Shown piece after piece: positions 16,745 to 24,486 of a stretch of 38,572 bases of DNA. The stretch covers positions 1 to 38,572 of the forward strand of contig JAIKXP010000036.1 of NCBI GenBank assembly GCA_024684115.1, read 5' to 3'. Source of the stretch: Sphaerochaetaceae bacterium. Lineage in GTDB: Bacteria > Spirochaetota > Spirochaetia > Sphaerochaetales > Sphaerochaetaceae. The first letter of the stretch is position 1. Each line of letters opens with the position of its first letter. A program made the position numbers and the translations under genes. The notes beneath the pieces are model-generated. The model saw only the letters and a list, made by a program, of their open reading frames with translations, ran no database searches and was not told the DNA's origin.

Positions 16745-18452
16745 ACTGTTTTTTTCATACTATAAACCATATAAAGGATTGTTCTGGTTTGACATGATAG
16801 CAGCAGCACTGAGTTCAGTGCTGTCTATTATATTCCCCTCTCTGACCAGAGAACTGCTTAAGACATGGATTCCCGACAAGAACTGGGACATGATGATTCA
16901 GTGCTTCGGTATCATGCTTGCAATCTATGTGGCTCAGATGATTCTCAACTACATTAGAATCCGCTGGGGTCACTACCTTGGTGTCTATGTTGAAAATGAC
17001 ATGAGGCGTGACTGCTTCAACCATCTTCAGACCTTAAGCTTCGGATACTACGACAGGACCAAGACAGGTCACCTGATGAGCAGAATTACCAACGACCTCT
17101 TCCAGATTGCAGAGGTTGCACACCACTGTCCGGAAGATTTCCTTATCTCCGTTGCTACAATAATCGGTGCCTACATAGTCATGTTCAACTACAGCGTTCC
17201 TCTGGCCCTTGTTTCTCTCATTCCGTTCCCGATTATGGTTTTCTGGGGCGTCTATGTCGGTGGAAAACAGAAGGCTACTTTCAGGGAAGTGAGAAAGAGC
17301 ATTGCAGATGTAAATGCAAACGTTGAAAACTCAATTCAGGGAATCAGGGAGGTTAAGTCCTTCACTTCTGAAAAGGTTCAGAGCAAGCTCTTTGACAAGA
17401 CAAATACAGACCTTAAGGAAAGAAGAAGACACCAGTACTCAGTAATGGCCCTCTATCAGGCAGGAATAGGTTTCTTCAGGAACATATACTACTTCTGCAC
17501 TGTTGTCGGAGGAGCCATCCTTATTTACAGGGGTGTTATTCAGGCCTACGATCTTGTGGCCTTCATCCTCTTTGTTTCCGTCGTACTTAACCCTATAGAC
17601 AGGCTGATTAACTTTGTTGAGCAGCTCAATCAGGGTATGGCTGCCTTTGACCGTTTTGTTGAGATTATGGACATAAAGCCGGATATCAACGACAGGGAAG
17701 GGGCTGGAAAGCTTGAGGTTACAAACGGAGACATTAAGTACTCAGATGTAAGCTTCAGCTACGACAGTAAGGACGGAGAAGTGATAGGACACCTGAGCTT
17801 TGACATAAAGGGCGGAACAAAGGTTGCCCTTGTAGGTGAGTCAGGAGCCGGTAAATCTACCACCGCATCACTTCTTCCGCGTTTTTATGAGATAGACAGC
17901 GGATCAATTACAATTGACGGTCAGGACATAAGGGATGTAACCCAGAAGTCTCTGAGGGACAACATTGGTTTTGTCCAGCAGGATGTCTTCCTCTTTGATG
18001 CTTCCATACGCGACAACCTGAGGTACGGTAAGGAAGATGCTACCGAAGAGGAGATGCTGCAGGCCCTTGAGAGGGCAAATCTCGGAGAATTCATTAGAAG
18101 TCTTCCGGATGGAATTGATACTCAGGTGGGAGAGCATGGAACCCGTCTTTCAGGCGGTCAGAAACAGAGAATCTCCATTGCAAGAGTTTTCCTGAAGAAT
18201 CCCCCCATTCTGATTTTTGATGAAGCTACTTCATCTCTCGACTCTGAGAGTGAAAAACTTATACAGGAAGCCTTTGACAGGCTGTCAGTCGGCAGGACAA
18301 GTATAGTGATTGCCCACAGGCTGACCACCGTCAAGGATGCTGATGAGATAATTGTCCTTGAGAAGGGCAGGGTTGTAGAAAAGGGTTCCCATAAGGAGCT
18401 TCTTGCCAGGGAAGGCAGATATGCGGGTCTTTACCGCTACAACCTCGAATGA
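16731..18452 (+). CDS. ABC exporter, fused membrane and ATPase domains
   Basis: A half-size ABC exporter (MsbA/multidrug type) that would act as a homo- or heterodimer in the inner membrane. 573 aa: about six hydrophobic helices in residues 1-310, then the nucleotide-binding domain. That domain has Walker A GESGAGKST (369-377), a Q-loop (FVQQDVFLF), signature LSGGQKQR, Walker B ILIFDEATSSLD and an H-loop (IAHRLTT). All catalytic residues are present, so it should be active. Substrate unknown; an acyltransferase of lipid metabolism follows directly, which makes a lipid substrate thinkable but unproven. The start overlaps the helicase 3' end by 14 bp. Confidence 0.93.
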   Translation: MRKLKLFFSYYKPYKGLFWFDMIAAALSSVLSIIFPSLTRELLKTWIPDKNWDMMIQCFGIMLAIYVAQMILNYIRIRWGHYLGVYVENDMRRDCFNHLQTLSFGYYDRTKTGHLMSRITNDLFQIAEVAHHCPEDFLISVATIIGAYIVMFNYSVPLALVSLIPFPIMVFWGVYVGGKQKATFREVRKSIADVNANVENSIQGIREVKSFTSEKVQSKLFDKTNTDLKERRRHQYSVMALYQAGIGFFRNIYYFCTVVGGAILIYRGVIQAYDLVAFILFVSVVLNPIDRLINFVEQLNQGMAAFDRFVEIMDIKPDINDREGAGKLEVTNGDIKYSDVSFSYDSKDGEVIGHLSFDIKGGTKVALVGESGAGKSTTASLLPRFYEIDSGSITIDGQDIRDVTQKSLRDNIGFVQQDVFLFDASIRDNLRYGKEDATEEEMLQALERANLGEFIRSLPDGIDTQVGEHGTRLSGGQKQRISIARVFLKNPPILIFDEATSSLDSESEKLIQEAFDRLSVGRTSIVIAHRLTTVKDADEIIVLEKGRVVEKGSHKELLAREGRYAGLYRYNLE

Positions 18453-18461
18453 GGAGGAAGT

Positions 18462-19220
18462 GTGTATCTTCTGAAAATAGTCTGGGCTATACCGTTTGTT
18501 ATCCTTATTTTTCTGATTGCATTTATTTTTGCCATAATCCCCGTGTGGATCATGCGCCTGATGGGCCTTAGGAAGGCTTCTGACAGGTTTGCCTATTTCG
18601 CTGCCACCCTTGTCTGTGACTGTTTTCTTTTTCTTTTCGGCTGCCGTGTCCACATAGACGGAGACATACATGCGCTTAGGGAAATGTGTAACAGCGGTAA
18701 GAAGGTCTGCATAATTGCAAACCATACCAGCATGCTGGATATTCCCGTGGTTTACGGGGCCATGTGCATAAAGTGCGGCTTCATTACCAAGTCGGAATAT
18801 AAGTATGTTCCCATCCTTAACCTCTGCTGCACGAGTCTCTACTGCGTCTTCATAAACCGCAATAATCCCAAGAAGGGAATTCAGTCAATAAAGGAAGGAG
18901 CTGCCCTTATAAAGCAGGGTCACCCCATGCTTATCTTTCCTGAAGGATCGCGTTCAAAGGATGGAAAGATTCATGAATTCATGCACGGCTCCTTCCGTCT
19001 GGCAACACTCAGCGGTTCTGCCGTTGTTCCTGTTGTAATCAAGGGAGCCAGAAGGGCGCTTGAAAACAGAAAGGGTTTTTTCAGCGGTTCCGACTGTTAT
19101 GTGAAGATAGGTGAGTTTACAGAAACAGCAGGTCTTGACCGGTTTCAGAGTGCAGCCATGATTGAAAGCGTTGAATCTTATATTAAGAGAGAATATGATT
19201 CCATGAAAGGAGAAGTATAG
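18462..19220 (+). CDS. plsC: 1-acyl-sn-glycerol-3-phosphate acyltransferase (PlsC-like)
   Basis: Transfers an acyl chain to lysophosphatidic acid, giving phosphatidic acid for membrane lipids. 252 aa. An N-terminal hydrophobic helix (about residues 1-28) precedes the catalytic NHTSMLD (the NHx4D motif), then KSEYKYVPILN and FPEGSRSKDG, all diagnostic of the family. A GTG start at 18462 is chosen because AGGAGG lies 4 nt before it and no ATG fits the N-terminus. The upstream ABC gene ends 9 bp earlier, so both probably share a transcript. The exact lipid acceptor is inferred from the family. Confidence 0.9.
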   Translation: MYLLKIVWAIPFVILIFLIAFIFAIIPVWIMRLMGLRKASDRFAYFAATLVCDCFLFLFGCRVHIDGDIHALREMCNSGKKVCIIANHTSMLDIPVVYGAMCIKCGFITKSEYKYVPILNLCCTSLYCVFINRNNPKKGIQSIKEGAALIKQGHPMLIFPEGSRSKDGKIHEFMHGSFRLATLSGSAVVPVVIKGARRALENRKGFFSGSDCYVKIGEFTETAGLDRFQSAAMIESVESYIKREYDSMKGEV

Positions 19221-19222
19221 TA

Positions 19223-20065
19223 ATGGAAAAAACTTACAGAAGGATTCTAACGGTTCAGGATATTTCCTGTGTGGGACAGTGTTCACTTACAGTTGCACTT
19301 CCGATTCTTTCAGCATGCGGACATGAAACTGCCATTCTTCCGAGTGCGGTTCTCTCAACCCATACTGCAGGTTTCACCGGTTTCACATTCAGGGACTTGA
19401 CTGATGATATTCCCCTTATCAACAACCATTGGGTCAAGGAAGGCTTGAAGTTTGATGCCATATACACAGGCTATCTTGGAAGCAAAAAGCAGATTGATTA
19501 CATAAAGAATCTCTTTGCTACATGCGGTAAGGAGAACTTTCTTAAGATTGTTGATCCTGCCATGGCTGACAACGGTAAGCTCTATCCGCTCTTCAATCAG
19601 GAATATGCTGATGAAATGGCCGGTCTCTGTGCACAGGCAGATTTCATTCTTCCGAATATTACCGAAGCCTGCTTCATGACCGGTGTCGAGTACAGGGAAA
19701 ACTATGACAGGGCCTATGTTGATGAGCTTCTTGCTGCTCTTTCAAAAATCTGTCCATCTTCAAATGTAATACTCACAGGCGTGAGTTACAGGGAAGGTAA
19801 GACAGGTGTTGTAGTTTACTGTGACGGTAAATACGAATACTACGAGCATGTTAAGATAGCAAAGGGCTGCCACGGAACAGGAGATGTTTACGCTTCTGCC
19901 TTTACCGGTGCCCTTATGCATGGCAAGACTCCTTATGAGAGTGCAAAGATTGCTGCAGATTACACTGTCTGCTGTATTGAAAAGACTCAGGATGACCCAT
20001 CCCATTTCTACGGTGTAAAATTCGAGCTCGCCATACCTGAACTCATTAAAATGATCTATGGCTGA
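19223..20065 (+). CDS. Pyridoxal/pyridoxamine kinase (PfkB-like fold)
   Basis: Phosphorylates vitamin B6 vitamers, feeding the PLP pool. 280 aa. The start (VQDISCVGQCSLTVALPILSACG) matches the pyridoxamine kinase group of the ribokinase superfamily, and the anion-hole/base motif GCHGTGDVYASA lies at about residue 214. A STHTAGF segment near residue 50 is the substrate-side loop of that group. AAGGAG lies about 9 nt upstream of the ATG. The gene begins 2 bp after plsC and overlaps the following MATE gene by 8 bp. The B6 assignment follows from motif similarity; other small alcohols as substrate cannot be excluded. Confidence 0.85.
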   Translation: MEKTYRRILTVQDISCVGQCSLTVALPILSACGHETAILPSAVLSTHTAGFTGFTFRDLTDDIPLINNHWVKEGLKFDAIYTGYLGSKKQIDYIKNLFATCGKENFLKIVDPAMADNGKLYPLFNQEYADEMAGLCAQADFILPNITEACFMTGVEYRENYDRAYVDELLAALSKICPSSNVILTGVSYREGKTGVVVYCDGKYEYYEHVKIAKGCHGTGDVYASAFTGALMHGKTPYESAKIAADYTVCCIEKTQDDPSHFYGVKFELAIPELIKMIYG

Positions 20066-21401
20066 AAAAGAGAATAAGATGGGCGTCATGCCCGTAGGAA
20101 AGCTGTTAGTCTCTATGTCGCTTCCGGCCATGGCCTCAATGCTGATTCTGGCCTTCTACAACATAGTTGACAGTATCTTTGTTGCACGCTCAAGTGAAAA
20201 GGCTCTGACTGCGGTCTCTCTTGCCTTTCCTCTGCAGTCGCTCATCTTTTCTTTTGCCGTCGGTTTGTCCGTAGGTGCATGCTCAGCTATTTCAAGAAGG
20301 CTTGGACAGAAGAGGGAAAAAGACGCTTTAACGGCAACCGAAACCGGTTACGCAATTATTCTGGTCCATATTGCGGTGTTTGTTTTAATAGGTCTCTTTC
20401 TTTCAGGTCCGTTCATTGGTCTCTATACAAAAGATCCTGAGCTTCATGCCATGGGCACGACTTACCTCAGAATCTGTATGGGCCTGTCCTTTGCAATTTT
20501 CATCTTAACCTACTGCGAGAAGATTCTTCAGGGTACGGGAGATACCATACGCCCCATGATAATCCAGGCTTCAGGAGCAATATTCAATATTATCCTGGAC
20601 CCGATCTTTATCTTCGGTTATCTGGGTTTGCCGGCCATGGGAATAACCGGAGCTGCCGTTGCTACCGTTCTGGCCCAGTTCCTGGCCATGATTATGGGAA
20701 TAGTCTGTGTGAAGCGTAACCGCTATATAGCCATCAGGTTTACAAGACTGCGCTTTGACCGTGAAAGTGCGAAGGACATAATGACTGTCGGTGTTCCTGC
20801 TGTTATCATGCAGGGAATAGGTACAGTCATGACAAGTCTGCTGAACGCCATCCTGATTGCCTATGACGTTCTTGCTACAACGGTTTATGCTGTTTGCTTT
20901 AAGCTTCAGAGCTTTGTTTTCATGCCGGTTTTCGGTATAAATCAGGGTCTTCTGCCTATTCTCGGCTACAACTACGGGGCACGAAACCGTACCCGTATGG
21001 TTAAGGCTCTGAAGACGGCCGTTATCATGGCTCTGTTTATTATGGTCACAGGCACAGTTTTAATTCAGATTATTCCTGACAAACTCTTCTCTCTGTTCAA
21101 CGCTTCTGACAGGATGCTTGAGATTGGCTGTGTGGCTTTCCGCATAATCAGTCTGTCCTATCCTCTTGCTGCAGTTTCAATTATATTTTCTGCTCTTTTC
21201 CAGGCTCTCGGTGACGGAGTGGTGAGCATGTTTGTTTCTATTGTGCGTCAGATTGTCTTCCTGATTCCGGCTGCATGGCTTCTGGGTAAGGCTGGAGGAC
21301 TGAATACAATATGGTTCTCCTTCCTCATAGCCGAAGTGGCAGGAGTCTTAATAACCATTTACTTCTTTTCAAAAGAAAATAAAAAGTTTACATTTAAATA
21401 A
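20058..21401 (+). CDS. MATE-family efflux transporter
   Basis: A secondary multidrug/toxin extruder of the MATE (DinF/NorM) family, driven by sodium or protons. The 447-aa protein is hydrophobic throughout, with about 12 predicted membrane helices in two similar halves. The first half starts MPVGKLLVSMSLPAMASMLILAFYNIVDSIFVA and the second around residues 235-270. The GTGDTIRP loop and INQGLLPILGYNYGA segment are characteristic of the family. The start overlaps the kinase stop by 8 bp, so translational coupling is likely. Substrate unknown. It ends 5 bp before the tRNA gene. Confidence 0.92.
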   Translation: MAEKENKMGVMPVGKLLVSMSLPAMASMLILAFYNIVDSIFVARSSEKALTAVSLAFPLQSLIFSFAVGLSVGACSAISRRLGQKREKDALTATETGYAIILVHIAVFVLIGLFLSGPFIGLYTKDPELHAMGTTYLRICMGLSFAIFILTYCEKILQGTGDTIRPMIIQASGAIFNIILDPIFIFGYLGLPAMGITGAAVATVLAQFLAMIMGIVCVKRNRYIAIRFTRLRFDRESAKDIMTVGVPAVIMQGIGTVMTSLLNAILIAYDVLATTVYAVCFKLQSFVFMPVFGINQGLLPILGYNYGARNRTRMVKALKTAVIMALFIMVTGTVLIQIIPDKLFSLFNASDRMLEIGCVAFRIISLSYPLAAVSIIFSALFQALGDGVVSMFVSIVRQIVFLIPAAWLLGKAGGLNTIWFSFLIAEVAGVLITIYFFSKENKKFTFK

Positions 21402-21406
21402 CAACT

Positions 21407-21477
21407 GCGCCATTAGCACAATGGTAGTGCATGAGCTTCCCAAGCTTGTTACGCGGGTCCGATTCCCGTATGGCGCT
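21407..21477 (+). tRNA. tRNA-Gly (anticodon CCC)
   Basis: A full cloverleaf can be folded. The acceptor stem GCGCCAT/ATGGCGC is perfect. The D arm is GCAC-AATGGTA-GTGC. The anticodon arm TGAGC-TTCCCAA-GCTTG places CCC at 21439-21441. The variable loop is TTAC, and the T arm is GCGGG-TCCGATT-CCCGT. The discriminator base is T, as expected for bacterial tRNA-Gly. CCA is not encoded. The T-loop reads TCCGATT, so position 55 is C rather than the near-universal U (pseudouridine). Reads GGG codons. Confidence 0.92.
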
Positions 21478-21602
21478 TTTCTCAATCATTGTTGTAAATT
21501 TCATCTGCTTCTACACTTCACGTTATCAAGACCATTTATGTTGCGTTCAGGCTGGAATAACCTCTGGTTTTGGACTTGGAAGACGTGCTCTGTGAAATTA
21601 TC

Positions 21603-21635
21603 TTGTCTCTTGTTTGGTTGTACGTTATAATGTAC
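21603..21635 (+). promoter_or_regulatory. Toxin-antitoxin promoter with overlapping operator palindrome
   Basis: TTGTCT (21603-21608), a 17-bp spacer and perfect TATAAT (21626-21631) lie about 19 bp before the antitoxin ATG. The 16-bp sequence GTACGTTATAATGTAC (21620-21635) is an inverted repeat with one mismatched pair and covers the -10. This is the expected layout for autorepression by a Phd/YefM antitoxin. Confidence 0.65.
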
Positions 21636-21649
21636 GTGTGGAGGTTTCT

Positions 21650-21898
21650 ATGTACAATACTAATGCAACATCATTCAGAAAAAACCTTTTTAATCTCCTG
21701 GAGAAGACAATTAAATACAATGAAGTACTTAATATAAGCACCAAAGAAGGAAATGCTGTATTGCTTAGCGAAGAAGAGTACAACGGGCTTCTGGCTACTG
21801 CAGAGATCATGTCAAATTCTTCTCTGTACGAAAAGATACAAAAAGGAATGGAAGAGGATATAGAAGATTGCGTTGCTGAAAATGGAGCTCAGTGGTGA
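21650..21898 (+). CDS. Phd/YefM-family antitoxin
   Basis: Antitoxin of a type II toxin-antitoxin pair; binds both its toxin and its own promoter. 82 aa from the ATG at 21650, with GGAGG 6 nt upstream. The N-terminal DNA-binding half (NATSFRKNLFNLLEKTIKYNEVLNI) and the segment GNAVLLSEEEYNGLLATAEIM are typical of YefM. The C-terminal acidic tail is the usual toxin-neutralising part. The stop overlaps the toxin start, as in yefM-yoeB. A longer reading from 21614 has no ribosome site and runs through the promoter, so it was rejected. Confidence 0.9.
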   Translation: MYNTNATSFRKNLFNLLEKTIKYNEVLNISTKEGNAVLLSEEEYNGLLATAEIMSNSSLYEKIQKGMEEDIEDCVAENGAQW

Positions 21899-22161
21899 GC
21901 TATAGTATTGTTTATACAAAAGACGCCTTGAAGGATATTCCTAAACTCAAGGCAGCAGGATTGGAGGTAAAGGCTAAAAACCTTATTGAATTATTGAAGG
22001 AGAATCCTTTTCAGAATCCTCCCTCCTATGAAAAGCTTGTGGGTCCTCTGAGTGGCACTTACTCAAGGAGAATTAATATTCAGCACAGGCTCGTGTACCA
22101 GGTTTACAGAGAGCAGAAGGTTGTTAAGATTATCAGCTTATGGTCTCATTATGAATTCTGA
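21895..22161 (+). CDS. YoeB/Txe-family toxin (mRNA interferase)
   Basis: A RelE-fold, probably ribosome-dependent mRNA endonuclease. About 88 aa. The C-terminal half matches YoeB/Txe: PLSGTYSRRINIQHRLVYQVY followed by terminal SLWSHYEF, which carry the family's catalytic Arg and His. A Glu near residue 46 (YEKLVGPLSG) may be the catalytic acid. Two successive GTG codons (21892 and 21895) could start it. 21895 is preferred because GGAG lies 7 nt before it. It overlaps the antitoxin stop. The residues look intact, so the toxin is probably active. Confidence 0.88.
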   Translation: MSYSIVYTKDALKDIPKLKAAGLEVKAKNLIELLKENPFQNPPSYEKLVGPLSGTYSRRINIQHRLVYQVYREQKVVKIISLWSHYEF

Positions 22162-22253
22162 TACAAACAGGACTAAATATTTATTGACCCTATTTTACCT
22201 GATTAAGCTAAATAAAACTGTCAAAAAAAATATTCCAAAATTCCCAAAAGTTT

Positions 22254-22271
22254 AACAATTCAGCAACATAT
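22254..22271 (+). promoter_or_regulatory. Possible response-regulator half-sites
   Basis: AACAATT (22254-22260) and AACATAT (22265-22271) lie 11 bp apart and 44-61 bp before the response-regulator start. They resemble the better array at 24403-24442, so they may be an autoregulatory site of the same regulator. AT-rich sequence makes chance matches common. Confidence 0.25.
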
Positions 22272-22314
22272 ATGGTTTAGGCTCTTCATTATTATTGGAT
22301 AGTGGAGGGCCTTT

Positions 22315-22986
22315 ATGTTTAATGTACTTCTTCTGGATGATGATTCTGATTTTCTCAAAGCCTTGCAGTCTTATCTTGTTAGGGAAGGCTATGGTGTAGA
22401 GACCGCAACAAATGCTGATGACGCATATGAAATTATGTACAGGACTGTATTTGACCTGATTATCAGCGACATAATGATGCCGGGTACAGACGGATTCCAG
22501 TTTGCAGAACAGGTGAGGTCCATAAACGCAAACGTACCGCTTCTCTTTATTTCTGCCCGTGATGATATTGGCGCAAAGCACAAGGGTTTCTCCATAGGAA
22601 TAGATGATTACATGGTAAAGCCCATAGACTTTGAAGAGCTTTCAATGAGGATAAGGGCACTACTCAGAAGAGCAGGAATATCAAGTTCAAGACGTATAGA
22701 GATAGGAAAGACGGTACTGGACAGCGATGAACATGCAGCCTATGTAGACGGGGAGCAGGTGCCGCTCACACTGAGGGAATTCAACATACTTTTCAAGATG
22801 CTGTCCTACCCGAGAAAGACTTTCTCAAGGCAGCAGCTCATGGATGAATTCTGGGATATTGATTCAACCTCAGGTACAAGAACCGTAGATGTCTATATGA
22901 CAAAAATCAGGGACAAGTTTTCCTCCTGCAGTGATTTTGAAATTCAGACAGTACACGGACTCGGTTATAAGGCAGTGATAAAATGA
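22315..22986 (+). CDS. OmpR/PhoB-type response regulator
   Basis: A DNA-binding response regulator. 223 aa. The receiver domain (1-115) has the acidic pair in LLLDDDSDF, the phospho-acceptor Asp52 in ISDIMMPGTDG and Lys102 in DYMVKPIDFEEL. A winged-helix effector domain follows (about 130-223), with LTLREFNILFKMLSYPRKTFSRQQLMDEFW and a recognition helix around TRTVDVYMTKIRDKF. GGAGG lies 7 nt before the ATG. The stop overlaps the histidine kinase start (ATGA), so the two are coupled. A likely target is the 11-bp repeat array at 24403-24442. The signal is unknown. Confidence 0.95.
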   Translation: MFNVLLLDDDSDFLKALQSYLVREGYGVETATNADDAYEIMYRTVFDLIISDIMMPGTDGFQFAEQVRSINANVPLLFISARDDIGAKHKGFSIGIDDYMVKPIDFEELSMRIRALLRRAGISSSRRIEIGKTVLDSDEHAAYVDGEQVPLTLREFNILFKMLSYPRKTFSRQQLMDEFWDIDSTSGTRTVDVYMTKIRDKFSSCSDFEIQTVHGLGYKAVIK

Positions 22987-24026
22987 ATAAAAAGGATTTA
23001 TCTGTCATCTGTTTCAGATTTCTGCTGTTTTTCCTGATGAGCTCCTTTGTAATCACATGCAGCATGATTCTTATGTTCCACGGAGCTGATTCAGCAGAGC
23101 TTCTAAAAAGCAGGGCTCCCCTTGTTTTCTTCAACGTGTTTGCGCTCAGCACAATCCTCTCGGTTCTTGATACTGTTTTCAGGCTTTATTACGAATCAAA
23201 ACCTATTAAAAGGATTCTGACCGGAGTTCAGGCCATATCAAATGGAGACTTTTCTTACAGGATAAAACCGTACGGTGATTTGAGCAGATCCAGAATGTAC
23301 AACCCGCTGATTGATGGAATCAACAGAATGGCGGAGGAGCTTTCAAATACAGAGATGCTTAGAACAGATTTCATTTCAAACGTATCTCATGAGCTTAAGA
23401 CTCCTCTTTCTACCATAAGTGCCTACTGCGAGATACTTCAGGACCCATCTCTTTCTGCAGAAGAAAGGACAGCCAGGATTCAGACCATAATGAAGAGCGT
23501 TAGAAATCTTTCTGCCCTCATTACAAACATACTGAGGCTGAACAGAATAGAACACCAGCAGATAAACAACAGAAGGGAAAGATTTAACCTCTCTTCCCAG
23601 CTTGTTGAATGTGTGCTGTCCTATGAACCGAAATGGGAAGAAAAAGACCTGCAGATAGATGCAGATATTGATGAAGATGTGTTTGTTTCGGGAGACAAGG
23701 AACTTCTGGAAATAGTCTGGAACAACCTCATTTCAAACGCCGTAAAGTTTACGGATAGGGGCGGAAAGCTTGGTGTAAGTCTGAAGAAAGACGGATCAAA
23801 GGTCTGTGCAGCTGTTTCTGATTCCGGATGCGGAATGAGTGAACAGACAGGAAGACATATATTTGACAAGTTCTATCAGGGAGATACCTCCCATGCTACC
23901 GAAGGCAACGGACTTGGGCTCAGCATGGTAAAGAAGATTGTTGATCTTCACCGGGGTACCGTTGAAGTTGAGAGTGAAATAGGAAAGGGCAGCACCTTCA
24001 GGGTGTATCTGGATACAGGCGTATGA
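22983..24026 (+). CDS. Membrane sensor histidine kinase
   Basis: Partner of the response regulator just upstream. 347 aa. Two membrane helices (about residues 8-30 and 40-62) are separated by a short loop, so no sizeable outer sensor domain is present. A HAMP-like segment (about 70-115) and the dimerisation helix with phospho-acceptor His136 in SHELKTPLST follow. The ATPase domain has an N box (WNNLISNAVKF), G1 DSGCGMS and G2 NGLGLS. The short extracytoplasmic loop suggests it senses membrane state or an accessory membrane protein, possibly the next gene. It overlaps both neighbours by 4 nt. Confidence 0.95.
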   Translation: MNKKDLSVICFRFLLFFLMSSFVITCSMILMFHGADSAELLKSRAPLVFFNVFALSTILSVLDTVFRLYYESKPIKRILTGVQAISNGDFSYRIKPYGDLSRSRMYNPLIDGINRMAEELSNTEMLRTDFISNVSHELKTPLSTISAYCEILQDPSLSAEERTARIQTIMKSVRNLSALITNILRLNRIEHQQINNRRERFNLSSQLVECVLSYEPKWEEKDLQIDADIDEDVFVSGDKELLEIVWNNLISNAVKFTDRGGKLGVSLKKDGSKVCAAVSDSGCGMSEQTGRHIFDKFYQGDTSHATEGNGLGLSMVKKIVDLHRGTVEVESEIGKGSTFRVYLDTGV

Positions 24027-24397
24027 GTGAAAAAAAATTCAAGTATTCCTATGACTCTCTGAAAAGCAGGGAGATTGGCAGGATTGCCTCAAAATATACA
24101 GATATTCAGTCAGATTTATCAGATACGGGCCTGTACAGAATAATACTTAAGATGGATAAAAAAGCTGAGAAGCCCGCAGTTGTTTTTTTCTACACGGTAC
24201 TGGTAATCGGAATACTGACTTTCGGTGGAGCTCTTTCAATGGCCCTTGTCTCTGGTCTTTATGTCCCTTCCGTATTTGCAGGCATTGTCGGAGTCATACT
24301 TATTATTGCTGCATTCAGAGGCCGGGACAGGATTCTTACACACCAGAGAAGAAAGTACAGAACTATAATTGAGAAAATTTTATCCGGAGATTTCTGA
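24023..24397 (+). CDS. Small two-helix membrane protein of the two-component operon
   Basis: Not recognised. 124 aa: a charged N-terminal cytoplasmic segment (1-48), two hydrophobic helices (about 52-75 and 79-98) joined by a very short turn, and a basic C-terminal tail. The ATG overlaps the kinase stop by 4 nt (ATGA), so production is tied to the kinase. This position and topology suggest an accessory or modulator of the kinase, which has almost no extracytoplasmic domain of its own. That role is inference from context only. The stop is followed 5 bp later by the 11-bp repeat array. Confidence 0.8.
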   Translation: MSEKKFKYSYDSLKSREIGRIASKYTDIQSDLSDTGLYRIILKMDKKAEKPAVVFFYTVLVIGILTFGGALSMALVSGLYVPSVFAGIVGVILIIAAFRGRDRILTHQRRKYRTIIEKILSGDF

Positions 24398-24402
24398 TAA
24401 AT

Positions 24403-24442
24403 AACATTTTATTAACATTTCCGTAGCATTTGATTAAACCTT
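24403..24442 (+). promoter_or_regulatory. Direct-repeat array with 11-bp period, probable response-regulator site
   Basis: AACATTT (24403-24409), AACATTT (24414-24420), AGCATTT (24425-24431) and a weaker AAACCTT (24436-24442) start exactly 11 bp apart. This tandem geometry (7-bp site plus 4-bp spacer) is how OmpR/PhoB regulators bind, side by side on one DNA face. The array ends 44 bp before the next start codon, where it could replace a -35 box. TATCGT at 24449-24454 is a possible -10. Confidence 0.6.
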
Positions 24443-24486
24443 TTTCCTTATCGTTGATTCATCAAGATAAAAAAAGGAAAAAGAAA

